Below, one piece after another: positions 1 to 6,845 of a stretch of 64,000 nucleotides of DNA. The notes beneath the pieces are model-generated. The model was not told the DNA's origin. It saw nothing but the letters and a program-made list of their open reading frames with translations, and made no database searches. The position numbers and the translations under genes are program-made. This DNA comes from Halovenus rubra (GTDB lineage: Archaea; Halobacteriota; Halobacteria; Halobacteriales; Haloarculaceae): contig NZ_JAODIY010000009.1 in NCBI RefSeq assembly GCF_026586665.1, forward strand, positions 310,001-374,000, in the 5' to 3' direction. How positions within the stretch are numbered: position 1 is the first letter of the stretch; each line of letters begins with the position of its first letter.

Positions 1-107
1 GACATCGCACCACCACCAATCAGGTATACCGTGAGCGGTTCAGATAGCCCGCCCCCGATTCGCTGGAATTCGTTCTCGATGTACTCACGTCCGAATGTTG
101 GTCTCAT
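1..107 (-). CDS. Nucleotidyltransferase-like protein (AbiEii/DUF6036-like), 5' part only
   Basis: Only the first 36 codons are in the window; the gene continues past base 1. The N-terminus starts MRPTFGREYIENEF and reaches a V-Y-L-I-G-G-G-A-M stretch. This hydrophobic strand followed by GGG/A resembles the start of minimal nucleotidyltransferases of the AbiEii/DUF6036 kind, where GG/GS precedes the catalytic Asp residues; those residues lie outside the window. The ATG (105-107) overlaps the TGA of the regulator upstream in an ATGA arrangement, so the two are very likely translationally coupled. The family call is an inference from about 36 residues and the gene context. Confidence 0.55.
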   Translation of the reverse strand, partial: MRPTFGREYIENEFQRIGGGLSEPLTVYLIGGGAM

Positions 108-1030
108 TGTGGTAGTGGCACCTCGTAGTCAGCCGCCAGCTCCTCGAACTCGTCCCACTCTGGGAGCCGGTCGTCATCAACCTCGCCGCCCGTCTCGAGG
201 TAGCGGAGCAAGGCGTCGATTTCGTCTTCGAGGCCATACTTCGCCGCCTGCTCTCGGAGGTCCGCCTCGTCGACGTCGACGTGGCTGAGTAGGAGGAGAC
301 AGTACGAGCGGTGGCGGCTTCCGTCGTCGATCAACAGCGTGTGACAACACAGCTCCGCCGGCGAGACGGCGTCGATCTCCTCGGAGTAGATGTAGTATCG
401 ATGGCCGGTGAGCAGGAACTGGAGGTCGAAGGCCGCGAATTGAGCGAGGCCAGTTTCGTGGAACGTCTCCGCGTCGATCTCCGTCTCGGTCTGAGCGAGG
501 AATTCGTCGTAGTCTTCCCAGAGAATCGTGCCCTTCGGGGCGACGGCTTCGAGGCGGTGACGATGTAGATGATGTGCGAGTTCACGTGCGAACTTGTGGA
601 GGCGGTCGAAATCGGCGTTGAAGTCATAGCAGCCGTCGGCCGTCCGGACGAGACCACGGTCACGAAACCGCTTGAGGACGCGGCTGACCGTGTTGCGGTA
701 GTTGTCGCTCCGGGCGGCGATCTCGGAGACGGTTCGGGGCTTGTCGAGGTAGTACAGCACCTCGAGTGCTTTTCCGGTCAGCAGCCCGGGGAACTCGATG
801 TGGGAGTGCTGGCGGACGAGGTCCCGATAGAGTTCGACGGCGCGAGCATCCGATGGGACGGCTCGTTTTCGACGGCCATCGCGTTCCGTGTAGACGAGCC
901 CCTTCTCGACGAGGTCACCGACGGCACGAGAGAGATAGCTCTCGCTGTGGTCGAGCTTCGTCGCGAGTTCGGAGATCGTGTCGCCGCGGTCGACCGTTGC
1001 GAGGACTTCGAGTTCGATGCGCCGGAGCAC
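104..1030 (-). CDS. Double winged-helix transcriptional regulator, candidate antitoxin
   Basis: 308-aa haloarchaeal regulator with no membrane segment. A first winged-helix DNA-binding domain spans about residues 1-60 (ISELATKLDHSESYLSRAV recognition region). A second spans about 85-135 (VSEIAARSDNYRNTVSRVL). A C-terminal half of unknown fold follows. The GTG start at 1030 fits a TATA element about 30 bases upstream, giving a nearly leaderless mRNA. Its stop overlaps the start of the nucleotidyltransferase-like gene by four bases. A wHTH protein directly upstream of an NTase is the arrangement of AbiEi-AbiEii type IV toxin-antitoxin pairs, in which the wHTH protein represses its own promoter. 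The DNA-binding role is well supported; the antitoxin role is inferred from context. Confidence 0.75.
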   Translation of the reverse strand: MLRRIELEVLATVDRGDTISELATKLDHSESYLSRAVGDLVEKGLVYTERDGRRKRAVPSDARAVELYRDLVRQHSHIEFPGLLTGKALEVLYYLDKPRTVSEIAARSDNYRNTVSRVLKRFRDRGLVRTADGCYDFNADFDRLHKFARELAHHLHRHRLEAVAPKGTILWEDYDEFLAQTETEIDAETFHETGLAQFAAFDLQFLLTGHRYYIYSEEIDAVSPAELCCHTLLIDDGSRHRSYCLLLLSHVDVDEADLREQAAKYGLEDEIDALLRYLETGGEVDDDRLPEWDEFEELAADYEVPLPQ

Positions 1031-1044
1031 AGTGTAACTCAGTA

Positions 1045-1070
1045 CGAAACTACTGTATAAATAAGTTTCG
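1045..1070 (-). promoter_or_regulatory. TATA box inside an inverted repeat, likely autoregulatory site
   Basis: On the minus strand a TATA element (1054-1064) lies about 27-30 bases upstream of the GTG at 1030. It is framed by a perfect 7-base inverted repeat, CGAAACT at 1045-1051 and AGTTTCG at 1064-1070, centred on the TATA box. A protein bound here would block TBP. The wHTH regulator just downstream is the obvious candidate ligand (inference). Confidence 0.5.
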
Positions 1071-1113
1071 AGTAATGTTACAGCTAGCAGGTGCGAGAAC
1101 CGTCTCCACCGAC

Positions 1114-1154
1114 TTAACCAACAAAGCTATGGACTCGTGGGTCGTGTTGGTTAA
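1114..1154. promoter_or_regulatory. 10-base inverted repeat upstream of the DUF6788 gene
   Basis: TTAACCAACA (1114-1123) and TGTTGGTTAA (1145-1154) form a perfect 10-base inverted repeat separated by 21 bases. It lies directly upstream of the DUF6788 start at 1169 and about 80 bases upstream of the divergent regulator. It could be an operator or a stem in a 5' leader. No protein can be assigned from sequence alone. Confidence 0.4.
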
Positions 1155-1168
1155 CACGAGAGTAGCCG

Positions 1169-1492
1169 ATGTCCTACGAACCCCCGACCCCACCGGCGAA
1201 CCTCCCGACGGAGATCGTCAACAGGCTCAACGAGTCAGACCCGGAGCAGCTCCGAGAAGTTGCGACGTACGCTGAGGCGCTCGCCGAGCATAAGGAACGA
1301 GAGGCCCGTCTCGAGAAGTCACCAGATCAAGAAGAGGTCGAAGAGCGACCAGATGATCTTCCGGACGACGTCCCTGCCAAAGCGACAATCACGATCAAGG
1401 AGATCAACGACAATCGCTACTACTACTGGCAGTGGCGGGAGGGAGAGAAGATTCGTTCTCAGTACAAGGGCCCGGCCGACCCGGACGAGTAA
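1169..1492 (+). CDS. DUF6788 family small protein
   Basis: 107-aa acidic protein typical of a small haloarchaeal family often found on mobile or accessory DNA. The N-terminal half is Pro/Glu-rich and helical (residues 1-65). The C-terminal signature is a beta-rich stretch N-R-Y-Y-Y-W-Q-W-R-E-G followed by I-R-S-Q-Y-K-G-P, the recognisable part of the family. There are no cysteines and no membrane segment. It stands alone between the divergent regulator and a decayed IS element. Function is unknown; the aromatic strand suggests nucleic-acid or protein contact, but that is speculation. Confidence 0.7.
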   Translation: MSYEPPTPPANLPTEIVNRLNESDPEQLREVATYAEALAEHKEREARLEKSPDQEEVEERPDDLPDDVPAKATITIKEINDNRYYYWQWREGEKIRSQYKGPADPDE

Positions 1493-1533
1493 AACTCGAT
1501 GAGGGAGGACACCCACCCCCGCGTTTCCGTCGT

Positions 1534-1553
1534 TTCTCCACGACGGCGTAGGG
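1534..1553. terminator. Hairpin downstream of the DUF6788 gene
   Basis: CCGTCGT and ACGACGG form a 7-base stem with a 6-base loop about 40 bases after the DUF6788 stop. It may act in transcription termination or be a leftover mobile-element end. There is no clear T-tract, so confidence is low. Confidence 0.3.
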
Positions 1554-1681
1554 AGAGGCTACGATTAGTAGTAGGCAGTTACTAATTCTGTTGACCTAGA
1601 ACCAATCTAGGGATGAACCAACTTCTGGGGCGGTGTTCAGATAAGGATGGAAGAGTGAGACGTAGCGTTTTCTGAGTTATC

Positions 1682-2369
1682 ATGCCCGAAAACGCTCGCC
1701 TCAGCGGTAGTATCGACCAGATCGACTTAGAGTTTATTGAACACGAAGCGACACCGCGATTGCTGATGAAACTCAGTATTCAATTACATCTTGCTGGACT
1801 ATAGCTTTCGAATACTGTTTCTGTTCTTGAAATATTTGGTGTCGAACGTGCCCGCTCTACCGTTCACAACTGGGTTCACAAGGCAGATCTACAGCCCGAA
1901 GACGGACAAAATCCGGATCACATTGCGGTTGACGAGACTGTGATCCGACTCAATGACGAGCAGTACTAGCTGTACGCTGCTGTCGATCCTCAAACGAACG
2001 AATTACTCCATACAAAGCTTGAGCCAACAACAAATAAGGTAATTGCTCAGGGATTCTTCGCTGAACTCCGCGAGAAACATGACGTTGACGACGTCCCGAG
2101 AACTGCTCGCAGTTCTCGTGGGCTCGCAAGATGCGTCTTGCGAACGCTGTGTTTCTCATCGATGGATCGCACTCGCTACGAGCTGCGTGTTCGAAACATG
2201 GCCACGATTTCAGATATGAGCGCCATGGAAATCGGAACAGCGTCGAACGTATATTTAGAGAGTAAAAAGACGTACCTCTTCGTTTTCAAACTGTTTCAGC
2301 AATGCAGAACAAGATACTGCCAACGATTGGCTCAGAGCATTCAGCTTCGCATGGAATCAGCTAATCTGA
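1682..2369 (+). pseudogene. IS6-family transposase, inactivated
   Basis: Starts MPENARLSGSIDQIDLEF and retains family blocks such as R-S-T-V-H-N-W-V-H-K-A and the DDE-type region V-D-E-T-V-I-R-L, V-F-L-I-D-G-S-H-S and H-G-N-R-N-S-V-E-R. The frame ends at F-A-W-N-Q-L-I. Four kinds of damage are visible: an in-frame TAG after L-H-L-A-G-L near 1802; a TAG replacing the tryptophan of Q-Y-W-L-Y-A near 1968; a 53-base insertion at about 2093-2145; and a one-base loss near 2258 that turns R-E-V-K-R-R into a stop. The damage is old and multiple, so this is a relic. Confidence 0.85.
2093..2145. repeat. 53-base double-hairpin insertion inside the IS6 transposase
   Basis: Aligning the surrounding codons to the expected transposase reading (H-D-V-D-D then A-V-F-L-I-D-G) leaves 53 extra bases. 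They fold into two adjacent perfect hairpins: CGAGAACTG/CAGTTCTCG (9-base stem, 4-base loop) and TCGCAAGA/TCTTGCGA (8-base stem, 4-base loop), separated by about five bases. Paired subterminal hairpins are what IS200/IS605-type single-strand transposases recognise, so this may be a non-autonomous palindromic element. It shifts the reading frame. Confidence 0.55.
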
Positions 2370-2440
2370 ACACTGCCAACAGCTGCGTGCCAATCTATAA
2401 TAGTGTGGTATACGGACGGCACACAACGCAGTGACATCCT

Positions 2441-2460
2441 CCGCGCCGTGAACGGCGCGG
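2441..2460. repeat. Perfect GC-rich hairpin, possible IS200/IS605-type end relic
   Basis: CCGCGCCGT and ACGGCGCGG form a perfect 9-base stem with a two-base loop, preceded by CATCCT. Haloarchaeal tnpB-carrying elements commonly end in a TCCTCC-plus-GC-hairpin motif of this shape. No tnpA or tnpB gene is adjacent, so it would be an orphan end. It could also be a plain stem-loop before the SDR gene. Confidence 0.35.
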
Positions 2461-2547
2461 TACAAGCCAGCTACCGCAGGGATAAACATATGCGGGTGGA
2501 ATGTGAGTGACTAACATGTCACGTCTAACGGCGTGGCGGTTGATATC

Positions 2548-3303
2548 ATGAACGGAATACAAGACGGAGTTGCGGTCGTCACTGGTGGTGGATCTGGAAT
2601 CGGCCGACAGTCGTCGCTGCGGTTTGCCGAGGCGGGAGCGAACGTCGTTGTTGCTGATGTGGATAAAGAAGGCGGCCACAGGACAGTCGATTTGATCGAG
2701 AGTAACGGCGGCGAAGCGACGTTTGTCAAGACAGATGTCACTGACTCAGAGGAAGTCGCCGCGATGGTACAGACAGCAGTTGACGAGTATGGTGGGCTAG
2801 ACTTCGCACACAACAACGCCGGCATCGCCGAAGAGGGCGCCCGCCTCGCGGAGTACGACGAGGCGGAGTGGGATCAGATGATCGACGTAAATTTGAAGGG
2901 AGTCTGGCGGTGTCTGAAAGCTGAAATACCGGAGATGATCGAACGGGGAGGGGGAGCAATCGTCAATACCTCCTCAGTCGCCGGTGTGAGCGCGAACGGG
3001 AGCGCACACTACGCTGCCAGTAAACACGGTGTAATCGGGCTGACTCGACGGGCGACGGTCGACTATGCTGACGATGGAATCCGCTTCAACGCAGTCTGTC
3101 CGGGTGTTATCGACACGCCAATGGTCCAGCAGGCGGGGGAAGACAACACTGAGGAGTTAGAGCGTATCACTGCAGGGATCCCTGCGGGACGGCTCGGTGA
3201 GCCAGAAGAAATTGCCGACACCGTCGTCTGGCTCTGTTCAGAAGACGCCTCGTACGTAATGGGACAACCAATCATCATCGACGGTGGATTGCTGGTGCAG
3301 TAA
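2548..3303 (+). CDS. Short-chain dehydrogenase/reductase (SDR, FabG-like)
   Basis: 251-aa classical SDR, the usual length. It should catalyse NAD(P)H-dependent oxidation or reduction of a carbonyl or alcohol in the cytoplasm; the substrate cannot be read from sequence. Cofactor motif T-G-G-G-S-G-I-G is at residues 12-19, D37 after the second strand suggests NAD preference, NNAG is at 89-92, and the catalytic Ser142/Tyr155/Lys159 set appears in S-S-V-A-G and Y-A-A-S-K. The C-terminus I-I-I-D-G-G is typical. I chose ATG 2548; an in-frame GTG at 2533 would add five residues. The gene is isolated between IS relics, so transfer is plausible. Confidence 0.85.
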   Translation: MNGIQDGVAVVTGGGSGIGRQSSLRFAEAGANVVVADVDKEGGHRTVDLIESNGGEATFVKTDVTDSEEVAAMVQTAVDEYGGLDFAHNNAGIAEEGARLAEYDEAEWDQMIDVNLKGVWRCLKAEIPEMIERGGGAIVNTSSVAGVSANGSAHYAASKHGVIGLTRRATVDYADDGIRFNAVCPGVIDTPMVQQAGEDNTEELERITAGIPAGRLGEPEEIADTVVWLCSEDASYVMGQPIIIDGGLLVQ

Positions 3304-3680
3304 ACTACCCTACCCTACTTCGCCCGGAGGCAATGGCCCCGCTCGCTCGTTGAGGGTAGGGCCTCTGCCTCGAGTTAGGCTGAACCGCCTCGGACAGTAG
3401 CCCCGAGCAGTTCACGTCACCATACCTTCCTCCAGACGGTCACTCTTTACTAACCGCTACGTAGTCGAGATACAACCTCTTGCGCGGGCAGCCTCAGCGT
3501 GAGTCTATCGGTAAGCCCTAGAATGTACTGGGTTTATTCGTGTTCACTTAGGAGACAAACCGCGTGACAGTAGCGGCTTATCGGGGCTACTCTTCGGAAG
3601 GAATACGCAGGTGTCGAATGTGCACAGCGATACCTCCTCTTAGAAGGCCGATGAAACATACAGAGTGGATCCATCACTAG
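3304..3680. other. Intergenic region with one long inverted repeat, no gene
   Basis: No coding sequence is supported in these 377 bases. Immediately after the SDR stop, CCCTACCCT (3308-3316) and AGGGTAGGG (3353-3361) form a 9-base inverted repeat with a 36-base spacer that could terminate the SDR transcript. The next bases resemble the non-coding flank of a haloarchaeal IS200/IS605-type element, but no transposase or TnpB fragment could be confirmed on either strand. Confidence 0.4.
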
Positions 3681-4188
3681 CTACTGACATTTCTCGAACG
3701 CGAGAACGAACAACTCACTGTCGAGACAGCAATCAGTGCCAACAAAGCACTGGAACGGATCGACGACTCTCCCCCCGATTGCATCGTTTCGGACTACAAT
3801 ATGCCCGGTATAGATGGCCTCGAATTCTTGCAGGCCGTCCGGGAGAGGTATCCTGACCTCCCGTTTATTCTTTTCACCGGTGAGGGCAGCGAAACAGTCG
3901 CAAGTGACGCCATTGCTGCTGGTGTGACCGATTATCTCCAGAAGGGGAGCGGTACCGAACAGTACGAACTCTTGGCCAACCGGATCCGCAACGCCGTTCG
4001 GGCCCGTCGCGAGGACGAGCGGGCAGACAGACAGGAACAACTGATGCGGTTGACAGAATTTGCAGGCGACACCGACGGGTTCGAACTGGACAGAGAGATC
4101 AACACCATCCTGCTGACCGCTGGCACCCGGCGAATCATCGGCCGTCCCGAGATGTTCGAAATCACTCTGCAGGAGGCGCTTGAGTCGT
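3681..4188 (+). pseudogene. Truncated response-regulator receiver plus start of a sensor domain
   Basis: In frame after a TAG at 3678, the sequence reads as the last two thirds of a haloarchaeal receiver domain: F-L-E-R-E-N-E-Q-L, then D-C-I-V-S-D-Y-N-M-P-G-I-D-G with the phospho-acceptor Asp, F-I-L-F-T-G-E-G-S, and D-Y-L-Q-K-G with the conserved Lys. A linker and the beginning of a PAS-like segment (L-T-E-F-A-G-D-T-D-G-F, then I-I-G-R-P-E) follow. The first acidic pocket is missing at the 5' end. Similarity stops at about 4188, where a pair of hairpins begins. The frame stays open to 4340 with unrelated residues. An in-frame ATG at 3801 could start a 179-aa product, but it would lack half the receiver. 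Confidence 0.75.
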
Positions 4189-4234
4189 GCGGGAACGAAG
4201 GTCCCGCTGACCTGAACGGGCGCTTCGCGCCCGT
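4189..4234. repeat. Paired hairpins at the breakpoint of the receiver pseudogene
   Basis: GCGGGA/TCCCGC (4189-4194 and 4202-4207, 7-base loop) is followed eight bases later by ACGGGCGC/GCGCCCGT (4216-4223 and 4227-4234, 3-base loop). The pair begins where the sensor gene loses similarity to its family. The layout, two stems in under 50 bases, matches the insertion in the IS6 transposase near 2.1 kb although the sequences differ. Confidence 0.5.
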
Positions 4235-4395
4235 GAGCAGAAACCGACATGGTCCGACACAACCGGCACACTGCGGCCACCCGACTCTCGAATGCTTGAG
4301 AACCGTCAACTTTACATCTGAAATATATACCATCCGCTGACGAGTTCGGTTGCTCTCGTCACAACGAGGATGAGGTTTCAGTCTCGAAGCGAGCC

Positions 4396-5367
4396 CTATT
4401 CCGAATCGTCCGACGTCCCGTTCTCGACATCCGTCCCGCACGCCATCCTCGTCGAGACCGTCGACATCGTCAGCGCGCCCTCATCGTCGATTTCGGCGCG
4501 GGTTGAGGACTCGTTACAGTCGAAGTCTTCGGAAGCAATCTGTGCGGTCTCGACCGAGTCAGTTTCGAGGACCTCAACTTCCATGTCGTACGTGTCGCTC
4601 TCAGTGAGTGTGAGGAGGACGGTTCCGTTAGGTGCTATCGTGTAGAGGCCATCGAATCGCGGTGTGGTGGCTTGGTCGAGGAGAACTCGGGCCGTCCACG
4701 ACTGGTTCGACGGATTGTGAACGAGCACGTTATGCACTTCGGCCCCCGTATCCTGTGGAACCGGTTCGTCGCCGAGCGTGTGCGAGACTGACTCATCGGC
4801 GTCAACCGTGGCCGTGACGACACCCGGGCAGGCCATCTTGGTCGAGACTGCCGCCGAATCGACCGAACCGTCAGCCTGTACGCTCATCGTCGTGCGGACC
4901 ACGTTACAGGTGAACTGTGCGGGATCGATTGTGACCGTTTCAGTCGTTTCTGTAGCGGCAACGGTCACCTCGGCGTCGTAGGTATCGAGATCCGTCAGCG
5001 ACACGTCGACGGTCGCGTCTACTGTGAGTTCGAATCGCTCGTCGAGTACGGTGCTTTCCGCCCGCTGAATGGTGAGCGTAACCGTCTGTGTCTGCTCCGA
5101 CTGGTTACTGAGAGCGACGTGGTGTGGTTTACGAAGGCCACTCTCGTCAAGTGACCCCGATCCAAGGGTCCGTTTCGCGGTTTCACCACTCTTGAGTCTG
5201 GTACTCTCCGGCGTCGTGTTGGTTTCCGTTGTCGGTTGGTCACGCGTCGGCGTAGAATCTTCCATGTCCGGCTCTGAGGAACCGGTCGAACTTGCCTGGG
5301 AGAGACAACCCGTTACTGCGGTCGTTATGCCGATACTAGCTGTCGTCAGGAATTCTCGTCGTTCCAT
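4396..5367 (-). CDS. Tat-exported lipoprotein with two tandem beta domains
   Basis: 323-aa secreted protein. The N-terminus M-E-R-R-E-F-L is a twin-arginine signal and A-V-T-G-C at about residues 17-21 is a lipobox, so the mature protein would be a lipid-anchored cell-surface protein. A Ser/Thr/Glu-rich linker follows to about residue 70. Two related domains then repeat (about 80-200 and 208-315). Each begins H-x-V-x-(L/V)-x-N-x-S, has a D-T-Y-D-(A/M)-E-V-(T/E)-V strand and ends with a Cys pair in (F)-x-C-N and M-A-C, likely a disulfide. No catalytic motif was recognised. A TATA-like sequence about 25 bases upstream supports the ATG at 5367. Confidence 0.7.
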   Translation of the reverse strand: MERREFLTTASIGITTAVTGCLSQASSTGSSEPDMEDSTPTRDQPTTETNTTPESTRLKSGETAKRTLGSGSLDESGLRKPHHVALSNQSEQTQTVTLTIQRAESTVLDERFELTVDATVDVSLTDLDTYDAEVTVAATETTETVTIDPAQFTCNVVRTTMSVQADGSVDSAAVSTKMACPGVVTATVDADESVSHTLGDEPVPQDTGAEVHNVLVHNPSNQSWTARVLLDQATTPRFDGLYTIAPNGTVLLTLTESDTYDMEVEVLETDSVETAQIASEDFDCNESSTRAEIDDEGALTMSTVSTRMACGTDVENGTSDDSE

Positions 5368-5436
5368 ACAACTTCGTTATAGTGGGGGATGTATTGCCCT
5401 ATGCTAGGTTCAAAGGCGCCTTTGAGTTTGCTGTGG

Positions 5437-6075
5437 TTACACTGTTCGTTGGAATTCTCGCGTCGGTCGGTACGCTCGCCAGTACCAGGCCACGAACAGA
5501 CAGAGAACCGAAAGCAGTCCGAGCCCGAGGATGAGTCCACCCGGACCGGTTCCGAATGAGACGAGTGACTCCCAGAGGGTCGGCTCCGGTTGGTTCATGG
5601 GGGTACGAGCCGCTCGAGCAGGTGGCTGGGTAGCGGTCCATCGTGAGTGAACGAGTACACTCATGAGCCCGATGACTCCGACTGCTCCGAACACTCGACG
5701 CAATGCAGTCGTCAATGATGGTGTCGCCCGCTCGGCCCCGGCGTACAAGACGAGTGTACTGTTCGTCGGGGCGTACACGTCCATCTCGCGCCCCTGTTTG
5801 GAGTACCACGTCTCGACGACTTCGACCAGTTCCACGTCCACGAGCCGATCGAGATGATAACTGACGTTTTGTACTGACGAATCGAGCTCGGCCGCGATGT
5901 CGGAGGCTGTCTGCGGTTCGTCGTAGAGTATTCCAAGGATACGACGTGCGGTCGTCGACGAGATAGCGGAGAGAATCCGGTCGGAGTCGGCGTCCTCTAA
6001 CCCAACGAGTTTCGGTTCGAGGTCGGCCTCCGCAGGACCTTCGACCGAGGGCTTGAGTGGCAGCAGTGAGGTCAT
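5437..6075 (-). CDS. ArsR-like winged-helix regulator with C-terminal membrane segments
   Basis: 212-aa membrane-tethered regulator. A wHTH of the ArsR/HTH_20 type occupies about residues 30-105 (I-L-S-A-I-S-S-T-T-A-R-R-I-L, then T-A-S-D-I-A-A-E-L and V-S-Y-H-L-D-R-L). A hydrophobic stretch lies at about 128-142 and a strong transmembrane helix at about 174-197, followed by basic residues. Such haloarchaeal proteins are thought to sense a membrane or surface signal and bind DNA directly. A TATA element about 25 bases before the ATG suggests a leaderless mRNA. It is co-oriented with the downstream Tat lipoprotein (70-base gap), which could be its target. Confidence 0.7.
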   Translation of the reverse strand: MTSLLPLKPSVEGPAEADLEPKLVGLEDADSDRILSAISSTTARRILGILYDEPQTASDIAAELDSSVQNVSYHLDRLVDVELVEVVETWYSKQGREMDVYAPTNSTLVLYAGAERATPSLTTALRRVFGAVGVIGLMSVLVHSRWTATQPPARAARTPMNQPEPTLWESLVSFGTGPGGLILGLGLLSVLCLFVAWYWRAYRPTREFQRTV

Positions 6076-6180
6076 TGTGTGGCGTTTGGGACAGTATTAC
6101 TATACCGCTACGGTACACTGAAAGGGTCGTTTGAGTCTCCCAGTGCAGACGTGCTGGCGATAACAAGCGTGTCAATCAAG

Positions 6181-6516
6181 CTATCTTTCGATTTGCTGCT
6201 GAAGAGGAGACTGACTGTGGCGGTGCATATCCACCCCATTTGCAGGTAAGTTCTCCGACGGACGTGGGGCCGTCTCGACGACGTCGAGGATGTCGTCTCG
6301 CGTCAGTCCAACGGCCTGCATTGATTTCTTGCAGGCGACGAACTGGACAGCTCCCTCGGATAGTTCGGCGATTTCCTCGGCGTAGTCGGAGTCCGACCGA
6401 ACAAGTTCGATACCGGATGCGTTGGCGACGACTGCGACAGCATCCATCTCGACGGATTCGTCATCGAAGAGAGGAGTTGCCACTTGAACACGGCAGTGGC
6501 ATGGGGCTGTGGGCAA
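6181..6516 (-). pseudogene. DsrE-like protein fragment
   Basis: The frame is open for 111 codons, but only about residues 15-84 (bases 6474-6265) look like a DsrE/DsrF-like haloarchaeal protein: D-D-E-S-V-E-M-D-A-V-A-V-V-A-N, G-I-E-L-V, then V-Q-F-V-A-C-K-K-S-M and L-T-R-D-D-I-L-D-V-V-E-T. The usual N-terminal strand and C-terminal end (about 15 residues rich in aromatics) are missing. The first 14 codons overlap, antisense, the kinase fragment next door. I read it as a gene cut at both ends by rearrangement. Confidence 0.6.
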
Positions 6517-6605
6517 TCAACTGGGTCACCGACAACGCAGAGGCATCTGTCGACTTCGAAACAGAGACTGACGGCACCACAATCGTCATCAGAATTCCGG
6601 AGTGA
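6480..6605 (+). pseudogene. C-terminal HATPase fragment of a histidine kinase
   Basis: The + strand reads P-L-E-H-G-S-G-M-G-L-W-A-I-N-W-V and ends V-I-R-I-P-E-stop. This is the G2 box and last strand of haloarchaeal histidine kinases (consensus LEHGSGLGLW...NW). Nothing upstream on the + strand continues the kinase; similarity starts at 6480, six bases from the end of the antisense DsrE fragment. It may be the far end of the sensor gene whose front half lies at 3681-4188, on the same strand. Confidence 0.7.
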
Positions 6606-6813
6606 ACGGTCAAGTCTGAGCATTGCGACGGAGTTGAGTCACGTACAGTGTGGAGGCTGACTAAGCGCGCTGTAGCTCGTACGCGACACTGTATATCACC
6701 CGATTCTGGCAGAATCACCAGCTGTCAGTCCGCAGGCGCACTGGCCAGGGGGTCATCCCAACAATCCGTGAAAACAACCACATTAAGAACAGTTGTATGA
6801 CGACCTGAACAAA

Positions 6814-6821
6814 GTATATAT
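6814..6821 (+). promoter_or_regulatory. TATA box for the 177-aa protein gene
   Basis: GTATATAT lies about 25-28 bases before the ATG at 6846, the spacing of a leaderless haloarchaeal promoter. This decides against the ATG-like start at 6822. Confidence 0.55.
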
Positions 6822-6845
6822 GTGGCTGTATTATTGACTCACATG

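Larger units (their letters stand above)
1629..2377 (+). mobile_element. Degenerate IS6-family insertion sequence
   Basis: The element is bounded by imperfect terminal inverted repeats. The left end reads GGCGGTGTTCAGATAAGG from 1629; the right end, read inward on the minus strand from 2377, reads GGCAGTGTTCAGATTAG. It encloses one transposase reading frame on the + strand. Its 749 bases include a 53-base insertion, so the original was about 696 bases, a normal size for this haloarchaeal IS group. I see no target-site duplication: the eight bases flanking each end differ. The copy cannot make an intact transposase. Confidence 0.75.

Noticed and set aside
5399-6175. 258-codon minus-strand frame overlapping the membrane-tethered regulator gene
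   Set aside because: It is an Arg/Ser-rich shadow in another frame of the ArsR-like gene, with composition unlike acidic haloarchaeal proteins.
6240-6495. Front part of a 121-codon plus-strand frame before the kinase tail
   Set aside because: Residues before about 6480 are Arg-rich and antisense to the DsrE-like fragment; only the final 41 codons are kinase.
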